Origin: Bifidobacteriaceae bacterium | GTDB lineage: Bacteria > Actinomycetota > Actinomycetes > Actinomycetales > WQXJ01 | Assembly (NCBI GenBank): GCA_031272885.1 | Contig: JAISSX010000062.1 | Location: forward strand, 1-63,355 | DNA: 63,355 nt | Reading direction: 5' to 3' | Part shown: positions 42,077 to 50,748 of the stretch, one piece after another | How positions within the stretch are numbered: the stretch's first letter is position 1 | Layout: the number at the start of each line of letters is the position of its first letter | Position numbers and translations under genes: made by a program | Notes under the pieces: generated by a model | Seen by the model: the letters and a program-made list of their open reading frames with translations, nothing else | Told to the model about the DNA's origin: nothing | Databases searched by the model: none

Positions 42077-43084
42077 TTACGCCAACTCGAGCAGGTCAAC
42101 CACGAAGATCAGGGTCGAACCAGGCGGGATGGCCTCGTTGCTTTCGGAGTCGCCGTAGCCAAGGTCGGGCGGGATGACCAGCAGCACCTGGCTGCCCAGC
42201 TTCTGGCCGATCAGCCCGTCCAGGAAGCCCTGGATCAGGTAGCCGGTGGTCAAGGTGAACGTGACCGGTTCGCCCGTGGTCCAGGATGAATCGAACTGGG
42301 TGCCGTCCCACAGCCAGCCGGTGTACTGCAGCACCACGCTCTGGTCTGCCACCACTTCGGCGCCGTCGCCCTGGATCAGCACCTCGGTCACCAGTTCGGT
42401 GGGCGGATCGGTCGCAACCGTCGTGATGGACGGCTGGCCCGTGGTCTCATCCAATGTCACCGTGGGCAGGCTGGCGTCATCTTGCGGCATGGTGGTACCG
42501 CTGGCCCGCGTGGGCGGCACGACGGCGTCCGTCACGGTCAGGGCAATCACCTCGGACTCCGCCTCGCTGCCCTCTTCCGCCACGCCGTAGCCGATCAGCA
42601 TTTCGACACCCACCTGCTGGCCCACCAGGAAGGCGGACAAGGCATCGGTGGTGCTGGTGCCCTCCGCCGTCGGGTCGGCAATCACCGCCACGTTGGGACT
42701 TTGACCCTCGTCATAGGTTGAGAACGTGACTTCACCGGTGATGGTGTCGTAACCAGCCCACTGCACGGTGACGCGGTGGCCAGCGATGATGGTGGTGCCG
42801 TCGCCGGCCTTGACCACACGGTCAACCGTCACGCCATCGGGAAACTGGTAACCGGCTTCGAACTGCAGCGTGGGGGCGGTGGCGGCATCGGCCCCGGCCT
42901 GCCACTTGACACCATCAAGCCAGGTTTGGGCCTCGGCGATCGCCAGGTCCTCGGCCGAGACGGACGCACTGGCGGAGGCGCCGTCATCGACGGTCTTGCC
43001 GCCGGAGCAACCGGCCACCAGCAGGATGGCGAGGGCACCGCCGGTGGCGGCACGCAGCATCTTCTTCACAACTTCAGCTTTCAT
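42077..43084 (-). CDS. FKBP-type peptidyl-prolyl isomerase lipoprotein, two FKBP-like domains
   Basis: This 335-residue lipoprotein starts at ATG 43084; the lipobox VAGC has its Cys near residue 26. Domain 1 (~60-175) is FKBP-like but lacks the usual active-site aromatics (HRVTVQWAGYDTITGEV). Domain 2 (~225-335) is canonical, with VVLQYTGWLWDGTQFDSSW, GYLIQGFLDGLIGQKLGSQV and VIPPDLGYGD. It should fold proteins on the outer face of the membrane. A second, more divergent relative lies at 46929. Only C-terminal domain 2 is likely to be catalytic. Confidence 0.88.
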   Translation of the reverse strand: MKAEVVKKMLRAATGGALAILLVAGCSGGKTVDDGASASASVSAEDLAIAEAQTWLDGVKWQAGADAATAPTLQFEAGYQFPDGVTVDRVVKAGDGTTIIAGHRVTVQWAGYDTITGEVTFSTYDEGQSPNVAVIADPTAEGTSTTDALSAFLVGQQVGVEMLIGYGVAEEGSEAESEVIALTVTDAVVPPTRASGTTMPQDDASLPTVTLDETTGQPSITTVATDPPTELVTEVLIQGDGAEVVADQSVVLQYTGWLWDGTQFDSSWTTGEPVTFTLTTGYLIQGFLDGLIGQKLGSQVLLVIPPDLGYGDSESNEAIPPGSTLIFVVDLLELA

Positions 43085-43133
43085 TCTCGGGGCCCTACGC
43101 AACACGAACGTCAACCCAGCAACCTTACCGAAA

Positions 43134-43637
43134 TTACTGGGGCTCGGTTTCCAGCAGCCGTTCAGCCACACCGTCCGCCCATTCCTCAATGCTGGTGAAG
43201 TCGCGGTAGTCCCCCGCCTTGGCGCCGATCATCCGCATGACGGCCCGTTCCGTCGGCTTAAGGGTTTCCGGGTTCATGCGGCCGGGAAACAGCTTGGGGG
43301 CCGGCGCCGAGATGCGGAAGGCCAGGTCACGCACATCCTTCGGCACCGGGATCGAGTCGACTTCGCCGCTGTCCAGCGGCCCCGAGACGAACACCCAGGT
43401 GGCCAGGCCGGGCAGCAGGGCGTCCCAGCGGCCGGCAAAGGCGCCGATGGCGGGCAGCATGCGGTTGGCGTACAGGGCCGAACCGATCAAGACGGCGTCC
43501 ACCCCGTCCAGCGTGGTAACTGAGGCCGGTGACACCATCTCGGTGGCGATGCCGTGGGCGCGCAGCCGGCCGGCGATGGTCTCGGCAATCCCTAAAGTGG
43601 CACCATGCTTCGAGGCGACAGTGATGAGTGCCTTCAT
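43134..43637 (-). CDS. Flavodoxin-like protein (HemG/protoporphyrinogen oxidase type)
   Basis: This 167-residue protein starts at ATG 43637 (MKALITVASKHGATLGIAET). The P-loop for FMN phosphate reads SKHGATLGIAE, and later strands include DGVDAVLIGSALYANRML and LATWVFVSGPLDSGEV. Size and order match the flavodoxin_5 group that includes HemG and related oxidoreductases. Haem genes are not nearby, so a general flavoprotein role is all that can be stated. Confidence 0.82.
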   Translation of the reverse strand: MKALITVASKHGATLGIAETIAGRLRAHGIATEMVSPASVTTLDGVDAVLIGSALYANRMLPAIGAFAGRWDALLPGLATWVFVSGPLDSGEVDSIPVPKDVRDLAFRISAPAPKLFPGRMNPETLKPTERAVMRMIGAKAGDYRDFTSIEEWADGVAERLLETEPQ

Positions 43638-43894
43638 CGTGCCCCTTGCAGTGACCGAACGGGATGGGATTCTTGGTTGAGGGGCTGGGCGTTGCCCTGC
43701 TGGCACACTAACGCCGGGCTCATGGGACTCTCAATGTGACACGTCCCAGAATCACGCTGGAGGCCAAGGAAACTACTGGCCTTGTGACGCACCTAACACT
43801 TCCACCACGGCGGCCGGGCCCGCCGGGGCGGGCACCGGGGCCGCTGTAGCCGGTACCGGGGCCACCACTTCGCCAATCAGGGCCTGGTTGTGGT

Positions 43895-43900
43895 TAGATT
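43895..43900 (+). promoter_or_regulatory. Possible -10 element for a leaderless met leader transcript
   Basis: TAGATT fits the actinobacterial TANNNT -10 pattern and lies seven bases before GTG 43907. Transcription would therefore begin at or next to that start codon. No clear -35 is seen. Confidence 0.45.
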
Positions 43901-43906
43901 GCCCTC

Positions 43907-43984
43907 GTGACTTCAGCCGCCAACTCGCCGCGCGCCCTTCAGCGCGCCATGCGAATGTGCCGGCGAATGCCCCGCCGCGGCTGA
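43907..43984 (+). CDS. Possible Met/Cys leader peptide upstream of metNIQ
   Basis: A 25-codon frame starts at GTG 43907 and ends with TGA 43982-43984. It contains the cluster AMRMCRRM, with three internal Met and one Cys within eight codons. It lies about 100 bases before metN and directly after a -10-like TAGATT, so translation may be leaderless. Overlapping hairpins (43930-43947 and 44003-44016) share the sequence GCGCCCTT, so alternative pairings are possible. Leader peptides of this kind control sulfur amino-acid genes in other actinobacteria. Not shown experimentally. Confidence 0.45.
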   Translation: MTSAANSPRALQRAMRMCRRMPRRG

Positions 43985-44016
43985 GGCCTCATCCCTGACC
44001 GTGCGCCCTTGCGGCG
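43930..44016 (+). promoter_or_regulatory. Possible attenuator stem-loops before metN
   Basis: Hairpin 1 pairs GCGCGC (43930-43935) with GCGCGC (43942-43947). Hairpin 2 pairs GCGCC (44003-44007) with GGCGC (44012-44016). The left arm of one can also pair with the right arm of the other. This would suit switching by ribosome position on the leader frame. No T-run is present, so it may act on translation instead. Confidence 0.35.
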
Positions 44017-44082
44017 CGCCTCGCCCAGCCGCTGCCTGCCCAGACCTAACCCTTCTATTCGGCTGCCCGCGAGGAGAAACCA

Positions 44083-45105
44083 GTGATCGAGCTAATCGAC
44101 CTGCGCAAGGTCTTCCGCACGCCCACCGGCACCATCGCCGCCCTGGACGGCATCTCCCTGACGGTGCCCGATGGCGAGATCCACGGCATCGTCGGCCCGT
44201 CCGGAGCCGGCAAGTCGACCCTGATCCGGTGCCTCACGCTGCTGGAACGGCCCACCTCGGGCTCGGTGCTGATTGACGGCACGGACATGGCGGCGCTGCC
44301 GGCCCGGCAACTGCGCCAGGGCCGCCAGCGCATCGGCATGGTGTTCCAGGCCGGCAACCTGTTCGATTCCCGTAACGCCCTCAACAACGTGGCCTATCCC
44401 CTAGTGGTGACCGGCACCAAGAAGTCGGCCGCCAGGGCCCGGGCCCAAGAGCTGCTGGACCTGGTGGGCTTGGGCGACCGGGCCGATTCTTACCCGGCGC
44501 AACTGTCCGGCGGCCAGCGCCAGCGGGTCGGCATCGCCCGGGCCCTAGCCGGCAACCCGTCGGTGCTGCTGTGCGACGAACCCAGTTCGGCCCTGGACTG
44601 GGCCACCACCCGCCAGGTGCTGGAAGTCATCAAGCGCGTCAACCAGGCCATTGGCATCACCGTGCTGATCATCACCCACGAGATGGCCGTGGTACGCCAG
44701 GTCTGCGACTCGGTATCACTGCTGGCCAAAGGCAAGATTGAGCAGCGCGGCCCGCTGGGTGAAGTGGTGACGGACTACGGCTCGCAGTTGGCTCGGGATC
44801 TGATTCCGCTGGCCACCGCGCCCGTCGGCGCCGCCCGGGCGCAGTTGGAGGTTTCGTTCAGTTCGGCCGATTTCTCGATCCGCGAGGTGCTGCGCCTGTT
44901 GGCGGATCTCGGTTCCGATACCGCCATCGAGACCGGCACCATCGAAACCCTGGCCGGCCAGCGGGTGGGGCGCTTCCAGATCGACGTGGACCAAGACTCC
45001 CGCGAACGGGTGGTGGCTCAACTGCAGGCAGCCGGCCTGCACGTGGCCACCCCCGAAGCGCCGCCTGACCTACTGGCGGACCAGGGAGAGGAGGCCCAGC
45101 CGTGA
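44083..45105 (+). CDS. metN: Methionine ABC transporter ATPase MetN
   Basis: This 340-residue protein starts at GTG 44083 behind GAGGAG. The ATPase domain has Walker A GPSGAGKSTLI, signature LSGGQRQRVGIARA and Walker B VLLCDEPSSALD. The C-terminal NIL (ACT-like) domain (~265-335), with SSADFSIREVLRLLADLGSD, binds methionine for feedback inhibition and marks it as MetN and not a general amino-acid ATPase. First gene of the metNIQ operon. Confidence 0.95.
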   Translation: MIELIDLRKVFRTPTGTIAALDGISLTVPDGEIHGIVGPSGAGKSTLIRCLTLLERPTSGSVLIDGTDMAALPARQLRQGRQRIGMVFQAGNLFDSRNALNNVAYPLVVTGTKKSAARARAQELLDLVGLGDRADSYPAQLSGGQRQRVGIARALAGNPSVLLCDEPSSALDWATTRQVLEVIKRVNQAIGITVLIITHEMAVVRQVCDSVSLLAKGKIEQRGPLGEVVTDYGSQLARDLIPLATAPVGAARAQLEVSFSSADFSIREVLRLLADLGSDTAIETGTIETLAGQRVGRFQIDVDQDSRERVVAQLQAAGLHVATPEAPPDLLADQGEEAQP

Positions 45106-45836
45106 GCCTCGCCAGCCTCACCTCTGTCACCACCGTCGCCGCCGGCTGGGTGGCCGCCCGCGGCGACGGCACCTACTTCAACAACACCGCCTTCACCAGC
45201 CGCATCTGGGGCGCCATCGGCGGCACCCTGGGCCAAGTGGCCATCTCCACCCTGGTGGGCGTGCTGGTGGGCCTACCCATCGGCCTGGCCGTCTGGTACT
45301 GCGCCCCGGAGGGCCTGCACCCGGTGCGCTGGCTGCACCAGGTGCTCAACTTCGTCGTCGACTTGGGGCGGGCCATACCCTTCCTGATCCTGATGCTGCT
45401 GCTGCTGGGCTTTACCCGCTTCCTGCTCGGTTCGGCGCTGGGCTGGCAGGCCGGCGTGCCGCCGCTGGCCGTGGGCTGTATCCCGTTCTTTGCCCGGCTG
45501 GCTGAAAACGCCGTCCGGGGCGTGGCGGTAGGCAAGATCGAGGCCGCCCAGATGGCGGGGGCTTCCCGCTGGCAGATCGTCTGGGGCGTGGTGGTGCGCG
45601 AGGCCCTGCCGGGCCTGGTCGCCGCCGCCACCGTCACCTTCATCACCCTGATCGGCTACTCGATGATCACCGGCACCATCGGCGCCGGCGGCCTGGGTGA
45701 CCTGGTTTACAACTGGGGCTATACACGGAATCAACCGGACATTTTCGTCATGGTTGTGGTACTTGTTCTGATCCTGGTTGAAGTTGTCCAACTGATCGGC
45801 GATTTCCTCGTCCGGAAGCTGGATCACACCCGTTGA
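45102..45836 (+). CDS. metI: Methionine ABC transporter permease MetI
   Basis: This 244-residue permease begins at GTG 45102, overlapping the metN stop by four bases. It has five membrane segments, and the EAA loop reads IEAAQMAGASRWQIVWGVVV. The GYSMITGTIGAGGLGDLVYN stretch after it is diagnostic for MetI. It forms the methionine importer with MetN and MetQ. Confidence 0.95.
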   Translation: MSLASLTSVTTVAAGWVAARGDGTYFNNTAFTSRIWGAIGGTLGQVAISTLVGVLVGLPIGLAVWYCAPEGLHPVRWLHQVLNFVVDLGRAIPFLILMLLLLGFTRFLLGSALGWQAGVPPLAVGCIPFFARLAENAVRGVAVGKIEAAQMAGASRWQIVWGVVVREALPGLVAAATVTFITLIGYSMITGTIGAGGLGDLVYNWGYTRNQPDIFVMVVVLVLILVEVVQLIGDFLVRKLDHTR

Positions 45837-45893
45837 CGCCGCCCGGCGCTCAGCGACCAACTACACAACACAACACATCAAGACAAGAAAGAG

Positions 45894-46820
45894 ATGATCA
45901 TGCGTAAGACACTCAGCGTGGTCGCCCTTGCCGCGGCCACTGCACTAGCCATGGCCGGTTGCGGCGGAGGCGACAACACCACTGAGGAGACGGGCGGCGG
46001 CGCGTCAACCACAGGCGCCCAAACCACCGACACGGCCACCACCGAGGCGCCGGAAGAAACCACCGAAGCGCCGGAGGAAACCACCCCGGCAGCCGAAGTG
46101 GTCACCCTCAAGGTGGGCGTGTCCCCAGTACCGCAGGGCGACATCCTGCAGTTCATCCAGGACAACCTGGCGGCCGAGGCCGGCCTGAACCTCGACATCA
46201 TCGAGTTCCAGGATTACATCCTGCCCAACACGGCCCTGAATGATGGCGACCTGGACGGCAACTACTTCCAGCACCAGCCCTACCTGGATTCCCAAGTGGA
46301 AGAGTACGGCTACGACTTCTACGCCTTCCCGGGCGTGCACATCGAGCCGTTGGGTCTCTACGCCGGCAAGTCCGCCTCCCTGGATGACATTCCCGATGGC
46401 GCCGTCATCGGCGTGTCGAACGACCCCGCCAACCAGGCTCGCGGCCTGAAGCTGCTGGAATCGGCCGGCCTGTTCACGCTGTCCACCCAGGACAACCCCA
46501 CCATCGACGATCTGGCGGACAACCCGCACAACATCCAACTGATCCAGGTGGAGCCGAAGCTGCTGGCCACCAACCTGCAGGACTTCGACTATGCGGTCAT
46601 CAACGGCAACTACGCCATCGACGCCGGCCTCAGCCCGGCCAACGACGCCTTGGTGCTGGAGTCCGGTGAAAACAACCCGTACGCCAACTTCCTGGTGGTA
46701 CGCAGCGCCGACAAGGACAATCCGGCCCTGGTCAAGCTGAACGAACTGCTGCACAGCCCTGAGGTGAAGCAGTTCATCACTGAATCCTGGTCCGACGGCT
46801 CGGTGATCGCGGCCTTCTAG
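45894..46820 (+). CDS. metQ: Methionine-binding lipoprotein MetQ
   Basis: This 308-residue lipoprotein (ATG 45894; ATG 45900 also possible) has the lipobox AMAGC and a Thr/Glu-rich linker containing TTEAPEETTEAPEETT, a direct repeat. The NlpA/MetQ core includes VTLKVGVSPVPQGDILQFIQ, GNYFQHQPYLDSQVEEYGYD and YAVINGNYAIDAGLSPANDA. It captures methionine outside the cell for MetNI. The operon ends at a strong intrinsic terminator (46845-46894). Confidence 0.96.
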   Translation: MIMRKTLSVVALAAATALAMAGCGGGDNTTEETGGGASTTGAQTTDTATTEAPEETTEAPEETTPAAEVVTLKVGVSPVPQGDILQFIQDNLAAEAGLNLDIIEFQDYILPNTALNDGDLDGNYFQHQPYLDSQVEEYGYDFYAFPGVHIEPLGLYAGKSASLDDIPDGAVIGVSNDPANQARGLKLLESAGLFTLSTQDNPTIDDLADNPHNIQLIQVEPKLLATNLQDFDYAVINGNYAIDAGLSPANDALVLESGENNPYANFLVVRSADKDNPALVKLNELLHSPEVKQFITESWSDGSVIAAF

Positions 46821-46844
46821 GCCACCGTTTCACCCCCCGCGCAC

Positions 46845-46894
46845 ACGCCGGGCCCCCCGATGCCAGTAGAATCACGGGGGCCCGGCGTTTTTTT
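46845..46894 (+). terminator. Intrinsic terminator of metNIQ
   Basis: The stem arms ACGCCGGGCCCCCCG (46845-46859) and CGGGGGCCCGGCGT (46875-46888) form a GC-rich hairpin with a 15-base loop, followed by seven T. This is the clearest terminator in the window. Confidence 0.92.
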
Positions 46895-46928
46895 GCTGGG
46901 CGGATGACCTTACTTGTATGGAGTTGAC

Positions 46929-48287
46929 GTGCGTTCACCTAAAGCCTTCTTGAAGACGGCAGCCTGGGCGCTGGGCGCCTGCCTGGCCCTGACCATGGCC
47001 GGTTGCTCCGGCGGCGATGACACAGCCACCGCCTCGGCCAGCCCGTTGCCGTCCGAAGCCATCGGCCTCACTGTCGATGCCGCCAGCCTGCCCACCGTGA
47101 CGGGTGAGATGGGCTTCGCGCCCACCATCACCTACCCGCTGAAGCCGGGCGAGTCCTCACCTACCCCCACGCCAACTCCCACCGAAACCACCGAGGCCAC
47201 CGACGGAGCTGAGGAATCCGAGGCGCCATCGCCCTACGTTGACCCGCCCTCCACCCTGCAGATTGAAGTGCTGCAGGCCGGCGGTGACGAGAAGGTCCAA
47301 GCCGATTCGGTGGTGGTGGTCGACTATGTGGCCTACAAGTGGGGCGTCCTGGAACCGATCGCCGCTGGCTCTTTCGGCACCGCCAACCCCAGCGTCATGC
47401 TGGTGCAGGCTGATGTCACCTACCCGGCGTTGGCCCGCTCCCTGGTGGGCCAGGCCATCGGTTCGCGCATTATGTCGGTTGTCCCTCCGGCCGAGGGCGC
47501 CCTCAACACGGCCCTCGGGGCCGAGGCCGGCGACACCGTGGTGCTGGTGTTCGACATCTATAAGCAGTATCCGATCGACATCCAGGCCCAGGCCGATGCC
47601 ACTCCCACCGGCAACAAGGTTTCGGTCACCGTTGAAGGCGACCTGGGCGGCCCGGCCACCATCACGGTGCCCGGCGGCCTGGCTGCCCCCGAGAAGGTCA
47701 CCACCACCGTCATCGCCGAAGGCACCGGCCCGGTGGTCGAAGACGGCAACCTGATTCTGTATCACTACGCCGCGGTGGACTGGAGCAACGGCGACGGCGG
47801 CTCGTCTTGGGTGGACGGCTTCGGGCCCTCCAGCGCCACCATCTCGGCCGGCTATTCCGACACCGTCTACGCCCTCAGCGGCCTGGTGGGCATCAAGGCC
47901 GGCTCCCGCGTGGTGATCGAACTGCCCGGCCAGACGGACTCCTATCTGGCCGAAGCCGTGGTGGTGGACATCATCGCCATCGTCACCCGGTCCGATGACG
48001 TCCAAGCAGCCATCGACGCCAAGGCCGAGGCCGATGCCGCGGCGGCGGAAGAGGCGGCCGCGGCGGAAGAGGCGGCGGCCGCCGAAGAAGAGGCCGCCAC
48101 CGACGCCGAGGACGCCTCGACCGAGGAAGAGACTGCCTCGACGGAGGCTGACGAAGAGGCCACCGAAACACCCACCGACGAGGCGACCGGTGACCAGGAA
48201 GAGCCGGCCACCGAAACCGAAGACACGACATCGGGCAGCGACGAAGAGACCCCAGAAGCCGACACCGAGCAAACCACTGACCAATAG
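46929..48287 (+). CDS. Divergent FKBP-like lipoprotein with a long acidic tail
   Basis: This 452-residue protein starts at GTG 46929 with GGAG six bases upstream; TTG 46914 is less likely. The lipobox is MAGC. A Pro/Thr linker (SPTPTPTPTETTEAT) leads to two FKBP-like domains: ~105-205 with VVVVDYVAYKWGVLEPIAAG, and ~235-345 with LILYHYAAVDWSNGDGGSSW and GLVGIKAGSRVVIELPGQTD. Both lack several isomerase residues. The last ~105 residues are Ala/Glu/Thr-rich (AAAEEAAAAEEAAAAEEE), strongly acidic and probably disordered. Possibly a binding or chaperone protein and not an active isomerase. Confidence 0.75.
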   Translation: MRSPKAFLKTAAWALGACLALTMAGCSGGDDTATASASPLPSEAIGLTVDAASLPTVTGEMGFAPTITYPLKPGESSPTPTPTPTETTEATDGAEESEAPSPYVDPPSTLQIEVLQAGGDEKVQADSVVVVDYVAYKWGVLEPIAAGSFGTANPSVMLVQADVTYPALARSLVGQAIGSRIMSVVPPAEGALNTALGAEAGDTVVLVFDIYKQYPIDIQAQADATPTGNKVSVTVEGDLGGPATITVPGGLAAPEKVTTTVIAEGTGPVVEDGNLILYHYAAVDWSNGDGGSSWVDGFGPSSATISAGYSDTVYALSGLVGIKAGSRVVIELPGQTDSYLAEAVVVDIIAIVTRSDDVQAAIDAKAEADAAAAEEAAAAEEAAAAEEEAATDAEDASTEEETASTEADEEATETPTDEATGDQEEPATETEDTTSGSDEETPEADTEQTTDQ

Positions 48288-48314
48288 GCCGCACGGGAGG
48301 AGGCCACCGGCAAT

Positions 48315-50126
48315 ATGAACGAGTTCACCGTTGTCGTGGTGCTGCTCGCCGCCGTGCTGGTGGCCGCCTTCGCCCGTAAAGCCCACTTGAACCCACCGTT
48401 GGTGGTGCTGGCCTTCGCCCTGGGCGCCTCGTTCATGCCCGGCCTAGTGCGGGTCGAGGTGCCGCCCGAACTGATCTTGGGCATCATCCTGCCGCCGCTG
48501 CTCTATTCGGCGGCGCTGACCAGTTCGTACCAAGACTTCCGGGCCGCCCTTCAGCCGATCGTCCGGCTGGGCGTGGGCCTGGTTGTGGTCACCGCGTTGG
48601 TGGTCGGCTTCGCCGCCTGGTACCTGGACCCGCTCCTGTCCGCCCCCGCCGCCATTCTGCTTGGCGCCGTGGTAGCCCCGCCCGATGCCGTGGCCGCCGC
48701 CGCCGTCGGCCGGCGCCTTGGGCTGCCACGCCGGGTGATGACGCTACTGGGCGGCGAATCGCTGATCAACGACGCCACCTCGCTGACCCTTTACCGGTTG
48801 GCGCTGGCGGCCATCTACGCCTCCGGCGCCTCGATCGGCCAAGGGGCGGTGGTGTTCGCCCTGGCCGTGTTGGTGGGCGTGTCCGTGGGCCTGGCCCTGG
48901 CCTACGTGGCCCAGATAGCCCGAGCTGGGCTGCGCGACCCGGCCGTGGACACCGTCATCGGCCTGATGCTGCCGTTCGTGTCCTACTGGATTGCTGAGGA
49001 ATACCACGGCTCCGGCGTGCTGGCCGTGGTCACCGCCGGTTTCTTCATCGGCCAGTCGTCACCGCGCACCACGGTGGCCACGCGACTACACGAAGAGCCG
49101 ATCTGGGCCTCGGTTGACCTGATGCTCGAATCGTTCACGTTTGCGTTTATCGGCCTGCAGCTCCGCTGGGTCATTGCCGACGTCGACGCCTCGGACCAAG
49201 ACCTGGGGGACGCCATCCTGCTGACCGTGGTGGTGCTGGCCGTCACCCTGGCGGTGCGGCCCGTCTACATCTACAGCACCGAGTTGCTGGTCCGCTCCCG
49301 CTGGCTGCAACGCTGGCGCGACCGGCGGGGCGGGCCCGGCCGGACGGGTGGGCTGGGCCAACCCAGTTCCAACCTGTCTGCCCGCGAACTGCTGGTGACA
49401 TCTTGGGCCGGGATGCGCGGCGTGGTCACCCTGGCCGCCGCCGCCGGCATTCCCGCCGCCGTGGACGGCCGCCCCTTCGCCGAACGCGCTACGGTGCAGA
49501 TGGCGGCCTACTTTGTGGCCATTGGAACGCTGCTCATTCAGGGCTTGACGTTGCCGTCCCTGATCCGGGCGCTCAAGATCAGTTCCGAGGACGAAAAAGA
49601 AGAGGACGACGCTTCGGAAGCGCGGGTGCGCTTGTTGGCCACACGAGCCGCCTCGCAAGTGGTGCGCGGGCAGGTCGAAGCCTGGACGCCGATCATGGGC
49701 AAGACCGAGGCCGAACGAATCGCCGAATGGGCCACCCAGGGCCTGCTGGCCCGCGAAACGGCCGCCGCCACGCTGATGCACCCGGAGGCGGACCTGTCCG
49801 ATGGCGAACTGCTTGAACTGACCCGCACCACTGCGCCGGCCGTCATCGCCGAGGCCCGGCAGGTGCTGCGGTCTGCCGGCGCCGGGCTGCCCGAAGAACC
49901 CGAAAGCGACCTGCCGCCGCCCGACCCAGAAGAGATGCGGGCCGCCGCCGCGCGCCTCACCAACCACATCACCGAACTGCGCACCCAAATGGTGCGGGCC
50001 CAACGCGAAGTGGTGGTGGCGGAACGCAACGCCGGGCGCCTGGGCGAATCGGTCATGCGCCGCATCATGAGGGAATTCGACCTCGAGGAAGAAGCCATGG
50101 AGGCGTCCTGGGCGCACCGCCTCTAG
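48315..50126 (+). CDS. Na+/H+ antiporter, CPA1 (NhaP) family
   Basis: This 603-residue protein has about 12 membrane segments in residues 1-400. The CPA1 ion-binding motif is visible as PPDAVAAAAVGRRLGLPRRV, then GGESLINDATSLTLYRLA with the Asn-Asp pair. SWAGMRGVVTLAAAAGIP is the later conserved Arg segment. A cytoplasmic C-terminal part of ~190 residues is rich in charged helices (LTNHITELRTQMVRAQREVV). It exchanges Na+ or K+ for protons to control pH and salt. It begins 27 bases after the preceding gene, so it may be co-transcribed with it. Confidence 0.92.
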   Translation: MNEFTVVVVLLAAVLVAAFARKAHLNPPLVVLAFALGASFMPGLVRVEVPPELILGIILPPLLYSAALTSSYQDFRAALQPIVRLGVGLVVVTALVVGFAAWYLDPLLSAPAAILLGAVVAPPDAVAAAAVGRRLGLPRRVMTLLGGESLINDATSLTLYRLALAAIYASGASIGQGAVVFALAVLVGVSVGLALAYVAQIARAGLRDPAVDTVIGLMLPFVSYWIAEEYHGSGVLAVVTAGFFIGQSSPRTTVATRLHEEPIWASVDLMLESFTFAFIGLQLRWVIADVDASDQDLGDAILLTVVVLAVTLAVRPVYIYSTELLVRSRWLQRWRDRRGGPGRTGGLGQPSSNLSARELLVTSWAGMRGVVTLAAAAGIPAAVDGRPFAERATVQMAAYFVAIGTLLIQGLTLPSLIRALKISSEDEKEEDDASEARVRLLATRAASQVVRGQVEAWTPIMGKTEAERIAEWATQGLLARETAAATLMHPEADLSDGELLELTRTTAPAVIAEARQVLRSAGAGLPEEPESDLPPPDPEEMRAAAARLTNHITELRTQMVRAQREVVVAERNAGRLGESVMRRIMREFDLEEEAMEASWAHRL

Positions 50127-50149
50127 GCCACGCCCCCAGCCCCGGGCCT

Positions 50150-50229
50150 CCCATGCGGAGAGACTTCCGGTTGTCCAAACGCCCGGATCGGCCTTGGCCG
50201 GCTCTTGGGCTAGCGGAACTCGCTCCGCT
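50150..50229 (-). repeat. Family-2 inverted-repeat element, copy B (short form)
   Basis: CCCATGCGGAGAGACTTCCG (50150-50169) and CTAGCGGAACTCGCTCCGCT (50210-50229) form the ends. Read on the minus strand, it matches family-2 copy A at its left part (TAGCCCAAGAGCCG with GGCCGATC) and at its right part (GCGTTTGG, then ACCGGAAGTCTCTCCGCATG). About 140 bases of the middle of copy A are absent. Confidence 0.75.
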
Positions 50230-50336
50230 TCGTTGACGCTCCCGGCCGGTCCCTGCCCGATGGCGTCCGGCCGGTCCGGGTTGGTCCAGCCGCCTGGGTG
50301 GCAGCCACCAACCGGCAGGCCCTGGAGCTACAACGG

Positions 50337-50420
50337 AACTTTGGTCAATCCCGCGCGGGAAACTGACCACAGTTCGCCTGGGGCTCGGTCCCGGCGAGCC
50401 ACAACGCAATTGTGGTCAAG
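50337..50420. repeat. TGGTCA inverted/direct repeat patch
   Basis: AACTTTGGTCA (50337-50347) and TGACCACAGTT (50363-50373) form an inverted repeat with one mismatch, around a GC-rich palindrome (CCCGCGCGGG). A third copy, AATTGTGGTCA, lies near 50406-50416. It may be an operator cluster or a decayed element. Confidence 0.5.
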
Positions 50421-50598
50421 ATCTGCGACCGGAATGGGCAAGAATCCGTTTCGGCTCGGCGGTCCGGCCGTCCGGTGGGCCGGGGTGGCGCCCAAAAAGT
50501 GTGCGAAGGTCGCAACGGCGGCCTGCACGGCAGTGACTTGGTCCGCGGCGACAACCCGGCGCGCCCAAACGGGACCGGACGCCATCGGGCACGTCTTT

Positions 50599-50748
50599 GC
50601 GCGAAAGGTCAATTCTGCAGACTTCAGCGGTTGCAAGTCGTTTCACTCTGAGCATAACCCCAGGTCAGGGCGTTGGAATCTCGGATCGGGTCCGGGATGA
50701 CTAGAACGGAATTGACCTTTCGCGCAGGGAAAGTGACCTCTCGCGAGG
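50599..50748 (-). repeat. Family-1 inverted-repeat element, copy D
   Basis: The left end GCGCGAAAGGTCAATTCTG (50599-50617) and right end ACGGAATTGACCTTTCGCGC (50706-50725) pair with one mismatch. The outer half-site GGGAAAGTGACCTCTCG lies on the right, so orientation matches copy B. The interior, read on the minus strand, gives CTGACCTGGGGTTATGCTCA. It carries a GATCGGGTCCGGGATGAC module (50684-50701). Confidence 0.85.

Noticed and set aside
43640-44082. A SAM riboswitch before metN
   Set aside because: No SAM-I, SAM-II or SAM-IV core sequence was recognised; the leader-peptide reading fits the sequence better.
46830-46894. A 6C-type RNA motif (runs of six C near 46832 and 46854)
   Set aside because: The C runs are in the stem of an ordinary terminator and not in two hairpin loops, so the intrinsic terminator explains them.
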